This document shows, piece after piece, positions 10,446 through 20,775 of a DNA stretch of 64,000 nt (position 1 is the stretch's first letter; every line of letters starts with the position of its first letter). Origin of the DNA: Entonaema liquescens (taxonomy: Eukaryota > Ascomycota > Sordariomycetes > Xylariales > Xylariaceae). The position numbers were made by a program, and so were the translations under genes. Location of the stretch: positions 3,596,001 through 3,660,000 of the forward strand of contig CADCSX010000001.1 in the NCBI GenBank assembly GCA_902805475.1. The letters are read 5' to 3'. The notes below the pieces were generated by a model. That model saw only the letters and a list, made by a program, of their open reading frames with translations. It had not been told where the DNA came from and did no database searches.

Positions 10446-13400
10446 CAAGCCTCGATGATATCAATAATATGCAACTAGATAGGCTCGGCATAAGCCCTCT
10501 GCAAGGACAATATCAATATAACGTAAACCACTTGGTCCTGTTGCATTTGTCCTATCAGTGGCGATGCGTGGCGTTGATATTATACCAATGTTGAACAATA
10601 GTTTTCGGGATAATCCACTTTAATATAGATGTAAGCAAAAAGAAAAGACGGCCTTTACTCTCCAACCAGACGCCTATCAGCCCGCCTAAGAAGAGGGTGT
10701 CCCCGGAAGTTAGTAAATTTGTTGGTGCTGGTTGTTTATTGTTGTTTCCAGCTTACCTGATATCTTGCTGGAAAGGTTCCAGCATCCAACACATCAGCTT
10801 GAGCCCGAATGCGATAGAAGGTCGGCCCGTGAGCAGACCGGGGAATAAATGTTTCGGATGGTCTCGGAATCAAGCCGCACACCCGTTTCTCTCACCTAGA
10901 AAATCATTACGTAGTAGAGCGGTGAGGACATCCTGGTCCGCTCATATGCATGTCAGATATTTGCGACGCCTTGGGATACCCAAACTATCTATCCATGGGC
11001 TTAGGAGAATTTGTCGCGCCGAGAACAATACTACATATTGTTAGGTACCCAATGTCCATACTGTCCCAAAGAAAGGGTAGCGAGCAGCTAACCCAGGCGG
11101 GAAGGAGAAAAGAAAATAAAATAAAATAAAATGTCCGCGCTAATCGCCAATTGCTAATCGCTACTGTTCGTAGGTGTGAACACCTAGGTCAGTATGCTTT
11201 CACTCTAGATCACTTGACATTTCAATGTAATGCTGCAAGGTGAAGGTTGACCTAACAGGAAGATAGCAATGCTAACATGATGCATTGCAGGGGGGTGTAA
11301 ATACGGTCCATTATCTAGCTTCAACGGGCCGGCCTGCAAGTCGGCTGGAAATGTTACCATGTTCGTGGTCCCTACTCCTTTCAGCTGGTCGGGTTAGTGC
11401 AATGAAACGCTGAGGATGAACAAGGCTAGTCGGTTATGTGCGATGCATCGAGTTGGGACGACGTCGAGGGATTAATACGGAAGCTCAACCGCATATATAC
11501 CTCCTAGGGCCAGAACGAAGCAACAGACTAAGTTGAACAAAGTTAGACGTATGCAACAAGACCTCGGCAGGATCTTTTTAATTTCCAAAGCCTGGTTTTG
11601 TAATCCATGAGGCTTTTCCTGGCCGTGACATCTGCGAAATCTCTTGCCCTTGCGCTCTGCTTTGCCCGCGGGGTACTCGCATCGCAGGATCCTATAATGT
11701 CCCGGGATATTCGTCGCGCTTCGCGTGGTTGGGAGATGTTCCCATTAGCTACGATTCCGACGTCGTTGTAAAATTGCAGCTCGATATCATGCGGAAAAGG
11801 TTCCTAGAATGATGTTGGATTCTTCTTCACCCCTTGGGCTGATAAAAACTGGACCTAAATGTGGTCTTTGAAACTCAGAAGCAAAGCCCCCTATTTGATA
11901 GCCCTGGCGCAACAACGTGTTCAGCCGCCGGGTAGAAGAATCTTCGAAGCGCCACCAAGAGATCGATTTAGGGGGCCTAGTGTACGAGAGGGGCCGATGA
12001 TAATGAGGATAACAAGCTAGGACCAGATGTCCGGCTTGGATGGTCCTATATGTGGATCTGAGTATGCTCAAAATAACCAGTATCCACTCAGGTTACGAAA
12101 ACAAACGGGGGGTTGGACTGGTACAGTGGTAAACTAGTCCGAATTCTTCTGTTCGGTTGGCTCACATTAATAATGGCCTTGTCAGTAGATTTCAATCACT
12201 TGGATTGGTAAGGCCGCTCGCTGGCGCAACCACCTGAACCCGTCCGAGACTTCCCAGACAGACAGACAGACAGACAGACTCACGAAGCGCGTTATCATCT
12301 ACACAAACTATAAGAATGCTAGGATAGCTCCCCCCCCCCCCCATCTACCACGATAGGTCGCCAAGACGGGAGCCAAGCCACGTGCTCCCCACGATTAATT
12401 ACCTAAACCATGTGATGTCGGGGAAGAGGGCATGATATCGGACTATGAGAGGGATATTGACCGGGAACCCTTGACGCCTGGCAAGGCATATACTCCACGT
12501 TCGGTGGTTTACATCGTGCATGCATAAGCCATGGCTGCTTACTGGGAAGTCTCAGCAGAGCGGGGGAAGGGGGGTAACTTGCCCACGAAGCATAGGAAAG
12601 AAGATCCATCGAGACGTGAAGAGAGTTCGGTTTTTCTGATCGTTCGGTGGGGATAGAAATTACTATGTAGAAACCTTCGAAGTTCGATACCCCGTCACGA
12701 AGGACGTCTTATATCCGAAGTCGAAGCACATGATCTAACGGTAGCGACAGACAAAGTAGTAAGAGGCGATCCTCAAGCCCATAGCCAGAGATCGACAATC
12801 TGCAAATAACCCTCTGCGGCAATGTCGACACTGCATATAAACCAGGTTGCTAGGTCTGTCAGGGAGTAGAAACGTGGCTGTGGATACGTCTGTGGGACCC
12901 TGCCGGCGTAACAACGTTCGGTATCTGCTAGACATTGCCAAGTAGAGACGAACCCGATAGGGGTCGGTCGGCTATAGGATATAGCTTGTTATGGTCGCAC
13001 TCCGTATCACACGCAAACACGGTATACCGTTAGCGGCTGCATTATTCGAAAGATTCGGGAATAAAGGTAACTGTGACGAAATCAACCCAGCAGCAGGCAA
13101 GGTAATAGTAGCTATGCTATCATGGCAAATCACCGATTTTATATGGTACACCCCTCAATTCGAGTCGATGGCTGCTTGATATGGTCTATGCGGATGGAGA
13201 ATAGTCTGAACACCCTGATTCAACCGATTTCTAAGATGTGCTGGTGCTGTTGGTATGCATGAACCAAATGTGTAACCTACCAACATCGCGCTTGGCTGCC
13301 CAAGCTACGCAGGTGGCACCACCACTCCAACGACCTGGTACCTAGAATTATAGGTCACCGCTAAAATATTTGCCGTCTTTGTTTTTCCTTGTCGCCATTC

Positions 13401-13621
13401 GCGGCTCTCCATAGCCTATGTCATCGGGGGGTTGCAAATTTACGGTTACCTATATTGGAACCATCGACGTGTATATATATGCCTACATCCCCCTTCCCTC
13501 CACACGGCTCTCCCTTTATATCTTCATTATAACATATAACATCAAGATCGCCTCACCCACTGCTTCTATACCCAACAGGAAAACACAATACTACCAAGTT
13601 CTTATACCATTATACCCCAAT
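10446..13621. other. gene-poor interval with simple repeats
   Basis: I see no supported multi-exon gene in these 3.2 kb. The simple repeats are AAAAT pentamers at about 11109-11131, CAGA tetramers at about 12255-12279 and a C13 run at 12330-12342. A short ORF with a signal-peptide-like start is listed separately at 11607-11771. Other frames (for example 10697-11044 and 11787-12071) have no recognisable content. The last 200 bases are the promoter of the SDR gene and are pyrimidine-rich. Confidence 0.4.
11607..11771 (+). CDS. possible short secreted peptide or 5' remnant of a secreted protein (54 aa)
   Basis: An ATG opens a 54-codon frame. Its first 25 residues (beginning MRLFLAVTSAKSLALALCF) have the basic start, hydrophobic core and small-residue ending (GVLAS) of a classical secretion signal. 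The remaining 29 residues are basic and polar and contain no Cys. No splice extension was evident. It may be a small secreted peptide, the remnant of a larger secreted protein, or chance. Nothing beyond the signal-like start supports it. Confidence 0.25.
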   Translation: MRLFLAVTSAKSLALALCFARGVLASQDPIMSRDIRRASRGWEMFPLATIPTSL

Positions 13622-14645
13622 ATGGCTGGCCAAGATTTTACAGGAAACGCCTTCGTTACCGGCGGAGGTAGGAAATACCCCTCTAGAAGGTTACAGCCGC
13701 GTGTCTAACTCGGAGATAGGTAGCGGAATTTCAAAAGCGATCTGTGTGTCGTTTGCGAAGCGCGGGGTACGAGGACTAGTGGTCGCAGATATAAATCTCG
13801 AGCTGGCGCTCAAGACCGCCGCGGAGAGCAAGACCGTCGCTATAAATCCCGAGTTCCGCGTAGAAGCTTACCAGCTCGATGTATCAAATCCGGAAGCAGT
13901 CCAAAATGCCATCGACCGCATGGCAGATACTTTCGGGCGCATTGACTACGTCATAAACGGAGCTGCTGTACGTTCCCATACGATTTTATGCTACTACCCG
14001 TGATTCTCAATGCTAACGGTATATGTTACGCTTAGGTTCTTGGGGAGTACAACGAAATATCAGAGACTGGTCTTGACACGTTGAGGAGAACCTTCGACGT
14101 CAATGTACAAGGAACGTTCTTAGTCCTCAGAGCTGCCACGAAAGTCATGGCTAGCCAAAAACCCGTTGTTATCGACGAATCCCTCCCAGCGCGGGGTGTC
14201 TCCCGTGGGGTTATTGTCAACATTAGCTCAGTAGTTGGCCACATTGCTCTACCGAAAATAGTCCAATGCGTCTCTTCAAAACACGCAGTAATAGGGTTAA
14301 CCAAGACTGCAGGTCAGTGATTGCCATTGCCTTTTTAGTCCTCATACAGAAAATCCCCATTTTGCTAACTCTTTCGCAGCTCTCGATAACATCAAACACA
14401 ATATTCGCGTCAACTGCGTCTCACCGTCATGGGTGGATACCCCTGTAGTGCAAGGTGCCGTCAAGAGCGTTCCGTCGTTAGAAAAGACCATCATGTCCCA
14501 CTTGCCGATGGGTCGGATGGGGATCCCGGAGGAGATTGCAGACGTGGTTCTCTTCCTATGCAGCCCGAGTTCGAGTTGGGTCAACGGTACCAACTTCGTG
14601 GTTGATGGGGCAATGACAGTTGGTCCTTGCAGTCCGGACATGTGA
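13622..14645 (+). CDS. short-chain dehydrogenase/reductase (SDR), 4 exons, catalytic Tyr replaced by Cys
   Basis: The exons are 13622-13667, 13720-13967, 14036-14312 and 14380-14645, summing to 837 nt (278 residues), the normal size of a classical SDR. The first intron interrupts the cofactor loop, which after splicing reads TGGGSGISKAI (TGxxxGIG class). ADIN follows beta-2, NGAA is present, and VNISS carries the catalytic Ser. IGLTKTA, VNCVSPSWVDTP and the C-terminal FVVDGAM fit the family. At the YxxxK site the protein reads CVSSK: codon TGC stands where TAC or TAT is expected, while the Lys is retained. It would be an NAD(P)-dependent oxidoreductase with unknown substrate, but the missing Tyr makes normal catalysis doubtful. 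The gene converges on the aldo-keto reductase gene with a gap of about 175 bp. Confidence 0.88.
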
Positions 14646-14820
14646 TCATCATACTATTAGTGGGCACAGGAACTAGTTAGCCTTAAGGCTCAATGAAAAC
14701 CAAAGAAATTCAAAGTTCACAAGAATGATTTCGGGTCCGAAAAGCGAAAGGTCTGTGCTTGTAGGGCGCTATTATTAGCAGGACTATCATTTTTAGTCTT
14801 GTTTTATTTTAACCAGGTTT

Positions 14821-15948
14821 CTATCTCTCGCGTCCAAACTTCGAGGGTTGAGCGGGTGCGTTGTCAAGAATCTTCTCGATCTCCTCTAGTACATCAGGTG
14901 TCAACTTATCCACCAACTTCAGAGCTTTGACATTGTCTTCGATTTGCTCAACTTTTGTGGCGCCGAGAATTACGGTGCTGACATTTGGGTTCTTCAGAGT
15001 CCAAGCCAACGCTAACGACGCAGTAGTTCCACCAAGGCGTTCCGCAATTGCGGTCAGCTTCCTAACCTTCTCAATCTTCGCCTTACCCTCCTCCGTCTGT
15101 AAGGACTTGATGGTACCGTCAAAGAAGTCTCCGTGCTTGGCAAAACGTGACCCTTCGGGGATACCGTCGTTGTACTTCCCCGTTAATAGGCCAGAGGCAA
15201 GCGGAGACCAAATGGTGGTGCCATACTTGAACTGTTCAAAGAGCGGTGCGTATTCAACTTCGAATCGCTGGCGGTGAAATGCGTTGTATTGGGGCTGCTC
15301 GACGACTGGGGCAATGAGATTGTATCGTTCTGCGATCTGGGTGGCTTCCATGATCTGGGTAGCACTCCACTCTGACGTACCCCAGTAGTAGGCCAGGTTG
15401 AGATTCCGGATGACTTGTGTGAAGCCCTCGACAATTTCCCTCATGGGCGTAGCATAGTCGGGGCGGTGAGCGAACACAACATCAACATATGGTTGCTGCA
15501 GACGTTCTAGGGAAGACTTAAGACCCTCGACAATGTGTTTTCGGCTAAGCCCGCGAGTGTTGGGCTCCTTGCGACCGGTGCCGAAGAAGATCTTAGTGGT
15601 GAGAACATATTCATCACGAGGCCAATCAAGTTCCTTCAAGGCGTTACCCATCTCCAGCTCAGACTCTCCCGAAGCATAAGTCTCTGCCGTGTCAAAGGTG
15701 TTGATACCATGGCTCCAGGCGGTCTCAAGGCATTTCTTGACAATCTCGCCCTTCTCGGTACCTCCATAAGTTAACCATCCACCCAAGGACAATACGCTCA
15801 CCTTCAGGCCCGTTGGACCGAGATGGCGGAACTGCATGTCCTTGGGATCATATGCGGACCTTACGACAGGCATTGTGGCTACCTTTCGTATGTGCTGTAG
15901 CTGATTTCTGGAGATGGTAGTTGTAAAACCGCGAAGTATACGAGACAT
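14821..15948 (-). CDS. aldo-keto reductase, voltage-gated K+ channel beta-subunit-like (AKR6), single exon
   Basis: This is an uninterrupted 375-residue frame. The TIM-barrel signatures are visible: RHLGPTGLKVSVLSLGGW at the start of the barrel, FDTAETYASGESE (catalytic Asp and Tyr), LTTKIFFGTG (Lys), VVFAHRPDYATPM (fourth tetrad position, here His) and SPLASGLLTGKYN. The C-terminal cofactor-binding part is also present. The length of the AKR part equals that of fungal Kv-beta-like reductases. The first 25 residues before MPVVRSAYD are basic and could be a mitochondrial presequence or an upstream extension; initiation at Met26 would give the more usual N-terminus. It is an NADPH-dependent carbonyl reductase. 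Physiological substrate unknown. Confidence 0.9.
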   Translation of the reverse strand: MSRILRGFTTTISRNQLQHIRKVATMPVVRSAYDPKDMQFRHLGPTGLKVSVLSLGGWLTYGGTEKGEIVKKCLETAWSHGINTFDTAETYASGESELEMGNALKELDWPRDEYVLTTKIFFGTGRKEPNTRGLSRKHIVEGLKSSLERLQQPYVDVVFAHRPDYATPMREIVEGFTQVIRNLNLAYYWGTSEWSATQIMEATQIAERYNLIAPVVEQPQYNAFHRQRFEVEYAPLFEQFKYGTTIWSPLASGLLTGKYNDGIPEGSRFAKHGDFFDGTIKSLQTEEGKAKIEKVRKLTAIAERLGGTTASLALAWTLKNPNVSTVILGATKVEQIEDNVKALKLVDKLTPDVLEEIEKILDNAPAQPSKFGRER

Positions 15949-17468
15949 GAGGGGAGTGGGAATTTATTTGTAGGCGGTTAATAGATTAGGTATGCAATGG
16001 CAAGAACGGCTGAATGGGTTTAAGATAGATAGTACCTACCTAGGGTAGGTAGTAAAGTATAGCTAATAGTCATTCGGCATAGCGTCAATAAGATACTTAT
16101 CTCCATAAAATACCCCGAGGTACCTAGCCATAATTCTTTCGTGTGGATATACATTTGCTTGAAAATCCGTTTCACCCTTCTTAAATCCGATAGCTGCAGC
16201 TCGCTATCTACCTAGGTACACTTGCAAACTCTTAGTTTATTAAGAACCTTGGAAGCTCATGACGCCATTGAGTCCCCACTAAGATTGACATAGAGTTATC
16301 GTCCATACTGCGATAAGAATAGGCAAATGCCAGTAGCGTCATTACTCCCTTAGGTTCAGTGTAATCGAATTATGACTTGTTATATTATTACTAATAGATG
16401 TCACATAATCTTGTCTAATAAGTACCTAGGTCAATGTGCTTATTCTGGGAACTCTACAATGAAAGACGCCTAACCTTCGTAAATACTCTTAAGTCCGTAT
16501 ATCATCACCAAGGTAGCATGCAATATGGAGAATGATCACGCCGGAAGAGTCATACATTCACTCCATTAACCCAAAGCAAACTAAGCTTTATATCTGTTCA
16601 TATGTATTAAATACGCTAAGTATATTGTAAAACGTTACTGTTGCCTTCAACGCTACAGTCAACTCAAGTTCCTCTATAAAAAGAAATTAAGGAATTTAAC
16701 CTGAATAATATCAACCTATGCCTTCTCTAATTAATCGATTAAGCATAGTAGTAGTTAACTAAGAATACTTGATAATGATATCTGGTAACGATATATTACC
16801 TGGTTCATCTTGGGCCATATCTGCCTGCATATTACAAACATCTACTAATCAGTCCAAGTGTTCCTCGTACTAATTACAGCTTGTAGTTAAAGGGGAACCT
16901 ATGATTCGTTGCCATACTTACCTATGGTAGGATCGGTATTAGTAATCACTCTTAAACTCCATACGGTAGCTGAAGTCCCGAAAGTCTGGGAGGCTTATGC
17001 ATATGCGTTCCTTCAAATATCACTGTGGGCCAAGTTCATATATTGCTAACTACAACGGTAGAGTAACCGATGTTACGTATATACCAATACTCTGGCCCAA
17101 GCAATATCTGTATTTGCTAACGCGACGTCGCAGTTCTTCTCCTATTGCTGTTCGCGACGTAATCAACTTTAAGTGAACCAAAGTCATGGGCATACTAGGC
17201 ACTTCATCAACATTACCCCTTTATGTCAAAAAAGGGGTGCTCCAAGAGTTCCTCTAAGTACTATAAGTCAGCTGTTTTATATTATCAAAAATGATGCGAT
17301 ATAAATTCATCTGTTACAGACGCTCTTACACTACTTAGTACCCCCTTTGTGTCCAAGTTTACCTAGGTATTTTGTATAGCGCATATTCCTAAATGACGAT
17401 CAAACCAACGCCCCCATGATACCAGTAATCCGAACAGCTCTGTACGAAAATGAGCATTCTAGACCTTT
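15949..17468. other. AT-rich intergenic, no intact gene
   Basis: I found no credible intact ORF. TACCTACCTAGGGTAGGTAG-like palindromic words occur at about 16031-16055 and TAGGTA words elsewhere. The right end (about 17370-17468, minus strand) may hold a further frame-shifted trace of the subtilisin relic, around a YHGGVGLIV-like stretch. That is only suggestive. Confidence 0.4.
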
Positions 17469-17612
17469 CTAGCCCAGCCCCTTATCTATCTCCGGATCAA
17501 AGCCTGTATCGAGTATAGCAATCTTGATCTTTTTATCTTTCTCCTTGAAGTCAAGTTTACATCTCCGGATATAATTTAATGTATTAAACGTAGACGGCGG
17601 CTTTCTTCCTTG
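17469..17612 (-). pseudogene. relic of a subtilisin-like (S8) peptidase domain
   Basis: Just downstream of the large conserved fungal gene, in a different frame, the minus strand reads DKKIKIAILDTGFDPEIDKG before a TAG at 17469-17471. AILDTGFDP is the block around the catalytic Asp of S8 (subtilase) peptidases. The His and Ser blocks are not visible in frame. It looks like the start of a peptidase domain left after decay, possibly once fused to or paired with the upstream gene. The identification rests on one motif. Confidence 0.45.
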
Positions 17613-17623
17613 TCCATGAGTGG

Positions 17624-20600
17624 TTATTTACCGTTTGGAGTGGAAGGATGGAAGAGTACATACTCTGGATTTGGAGACGGTTTGATTGTCTGGGTGCCGA
17701 ACTTCGCCCCTTCTGAGGAGCTTGTGGTCAGAGGATATCCTCCAGTAGCATTCATGCCTTCATGTACAAGGGCGCCGCTCGCATCCCAAGTTAACGGATA
17801 TCTCCGGTTATAACCGAAGATCAGAGCCCCAGCGCTATGGAGCTCCTCAGGACTGTTATATCCTCCAGGATTCTTTTTAATGAAGCTACTAGGTAAAAGA
17901 ACTTGGGTTCGGTCACATGGATTCTCATCATGCGCTTCAGAGCATTGGCAATCCTCAAAGCTGACATGTGGATTATACCAAAATGTTCCACTAACAAGCT
18001 TCCAGGGTTGGCTTTGGTCGTTACCCTCATTGTCCAAGATGTTTTGAATGTCTGACACGGCTATAGCAAGATAGTCTTCTCCTTTAGGTACTGTATCCCA
18101 CGGCGGGCAGAGTTTGACTCCATTGGATGGTCGAATTATTTCACCAAATCCGCTACCAAACAATACAGGAGCAAGAATCGCAGTTATCAAGCCAACCCAT
18201 GTTCTCGCCTTTGAAGAGAGATCGCTACTACGAGCGAAAATGTCTTGTTGTAGGTCCGCGATATTGAAAAAGTCAAACCCATCCAACCTTTCATATAACA
18301 TCTCAGAATTCGCGTATGGCTTTTTTTGCAACTCGAATATCTGGTCAAGGAGATGATGGATTGTGAGGATTCTCTTCTCGAGTTTCTGTGGATTAGACGA
18401 CTCCCGTTGTCTATTAGTTTCATTTCCGAGAAATCCTTTGGCGATCATGTTTGAGGTAAGCAATTGCTCAGGTTCCTTCCGCTTTTCTGGCTCAAACTTG
18501 AAAGAACGCATGTAATCCTCAGTCTCAGTACGTTTTAGAGATGTCCGCAGAAGGTGTAATAGAGCACTTGCACCATCAATTAGCCAGGCCCTTTTGTCAT
18601 TTACATCATACAGGACAACAAATTTCTTAGAAAGATACTCGACTATCTCGTAGTAAAGATTGCCACGGAGAGGTTTGTCTTTTTTTCCAACTGCAGGTTT
18701 TGGACAAGAGATTAGGTATGGGTAGTCCGCAGGTGATAAGATTGCTTCCACCGTTGTCACGACTCGATGAACGATCAAGTCCCGAGGTTTGTATGGAATA
18801 TTCAGCCTCATAGCTTCCTATACAAAATAGATGTCCGCTCAGTACATATAAAACTGTCAAGACGGTTTACTTACCAGCATAACTCCGGGCCTCTGGACAC
18901 CAGCCAATGATGTGCCGGTACTTGATTAAGTCGGACTCTTTAACATGACAGACCGTCTTAGGGACTCTGGGGTCGCAATAGGATATGTGTTTTCCGTTAT
19001 CGTTAGTTAGAGCATGCCAAATTATCGAATCTTCGTCGTTGTTTACAGCACATAACAATGTAGAGAACCCTTTGATGTAGAGCCTGTTGTCAAAGCGCGT
19101 AGCAGTAGGTGCCTGGACAAGCTCAGCCATAATCTCCAAAGACATCTCGACACCGGTATGGATCTTATTTCTTCTTGGAATCGGATATCCTGCAACGATA
19201 GCAGGGCTCCTAAATAAGCTGTGCCAGCATTGTCCGCTCAAATGTGGAGACAGCTTGTTAGTATCGGGAACTACGAAGTTGACAGCGAATTTGGCATCTT
19301 GCCAAGGTAGTTTCCCAATAGGTTCTTCGACAGTTATGACTGGTTTGTAGTAAATGATTTGATTCGAATTGGATGAAGGTCGAAGAGCAGCCCCGAGCCA
19401 TGCAAAAACTTCGGTAGCCTCTGCCACCAAATATACTATTCCGATCACCCTCAAAACAACCTCATTGGAATGAGAATCGATATGCACATCAAGTTTAGTA
19501 TGATCAGGTAAAACACTTAGAGTATAAAGATTGGCGTCCCAACGCCTCCCAGTGAATGCTGCTGTCCTACAAGATTTCTTTTCTCTACGTCTATCTTCGA
19601 CAAGGGTGCTCAGCAGATTGGCTATTTGGTTGCTGGAGAAAGGCCAAACTTGACTTAGATATTGCACACAAGCTAAAGCCTGCGCATCGCAGCCAGAGCC
19701 AGTTATTGTGATAGCTTTTTTAACTGCCTCTCCAGGCTTCTCTTCATACTCTTGTTCCTCTAAGAAACCTAAAATATCCCAGTCTATCGAAACTGTGGCC
19801 GTAACGGATACTGCAGATCGATTTCTACTAACAGGGATAAACAAGAATGACCTTAAAACTGAATCTCGGATGGATTCCATGGCATCTCCCGCTTCGTTGG
19901 AAAATACCGATTCTTTACGCAAAGTTACAACGAGCCATTCGTAGGCCGGAAGTTAAAACACGTTGGTGAGATATTCCGAAAGCTTAGGAGCTCCGGGTCC
20001 ATCCACCAGGTCATCACGTGGAGGGAAGTCCTCATTCCCTTTGGACATAAGCCCCATCTGCTCATGATCATCATCCCGGTTGTCAGTGTCGGAGGGTCTG
20101 TCCACAGGCCCTTCTTTATTAAATAGATCCATTTTCTCTTCTAACGTCATCTCTTGAGAATCATTAAGGTTGATGCCGGGTCGACTATCGTCTCCAAAGC
20201 CCGGCTCGGACGGAGCCTGATTGATTTCATCGATACGACGGATGATATCGCTGCCTAGAATTTAGTCCACTATAGTTTTACCCGCATCCGGAGCTGATAA
20301 TCTAGCAAATCTCACCTTTGATATCTATGTACGTAGTACATAACGTCACGATACCAATGTTCTTTCGGTTCATAGCCAACTTTGTCTGCGAAAGCCGCAA
20401 GGATCTGCGGCATAATCCTTCTAGTTTCCTCGGCGGAAAATGGACGGCGCTTTCTCATACCGGCTCTATCAACAAGATTTTGGGTTAATATAGACAGCGT
20501 ATTATCCTTTTCGAAAGGATCGAGACTCTCTGCTATCGACATAGCCCTTCCCGCATACTGGGATTCGATTAATGTTGACGAATCGGCTCGACTTCGATAC

Positions 20601-20641
20601 GGTCCACATAATGTGGACGAGTCAGCGAAGGTTCTGAACAA
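17624..20641 (-). pseudogene. large fungal protein of unknown function, one internal TAA, 3 exons
   Basis: The exons are 20641-20316, 20250-18875 and 18813-17624, with introns of 65 and 61 nt. The frame sums to 2892 nt (963 codons plus stop). It contains one internal TAA at 19953-19955, between LSEYLTNVF and LPAYEWLVVTLRKES, in the same frame on both sides. Recognisable blocks of a multicopy fungal family follow in order: IMPQILAAFADKVG, DVMYYVHRYQ, AYEWL, ITGSGCDAQALACVQYLSQ, TEVFAWLGAALR, SGQCWHSLF...GYPIPRR, ILGWC-type IIGWCPEARSYAG, FVVLYD...RAWLIDGASALLHLLR and VLLPSSFIKK. Function unknown in the family as far as I know. The first ATG inside is at 20542; the frame upstream begins after a TAG, so a 5' exon may be missing. 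The TAA may be a CAA-to-TAA change. Without it the gene looks intact. Confidence 0.6.
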
Positions 20642-20775
20642 CTATTCGATAAGTTTATCATCGCGATTCTCCCAAAAAAAAAAAACGTTATCTTCCGGTC
20701 TCACGAGTAACCTCTGGGTCTCAATCCTTTTCTTCCACTTAGTTTCCGCTATCAGCATCTCATATTCAATCAGAT

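Noticed and set aside
10697..11044. 115-codon ORF
   Set aside because: It starts at GTG, shows no family features, and lies beside a MITE in non-coding-looking sequence.
4035..15948. Biosynthetic gene cluster made of the BBE oxidase, SQR, SDR and AKR genes
   Set aside because: The genes are far apart, in mixed orientation, with no core synthase, transporter or regulator, and SQR is a mitochondrial housekeeping function.
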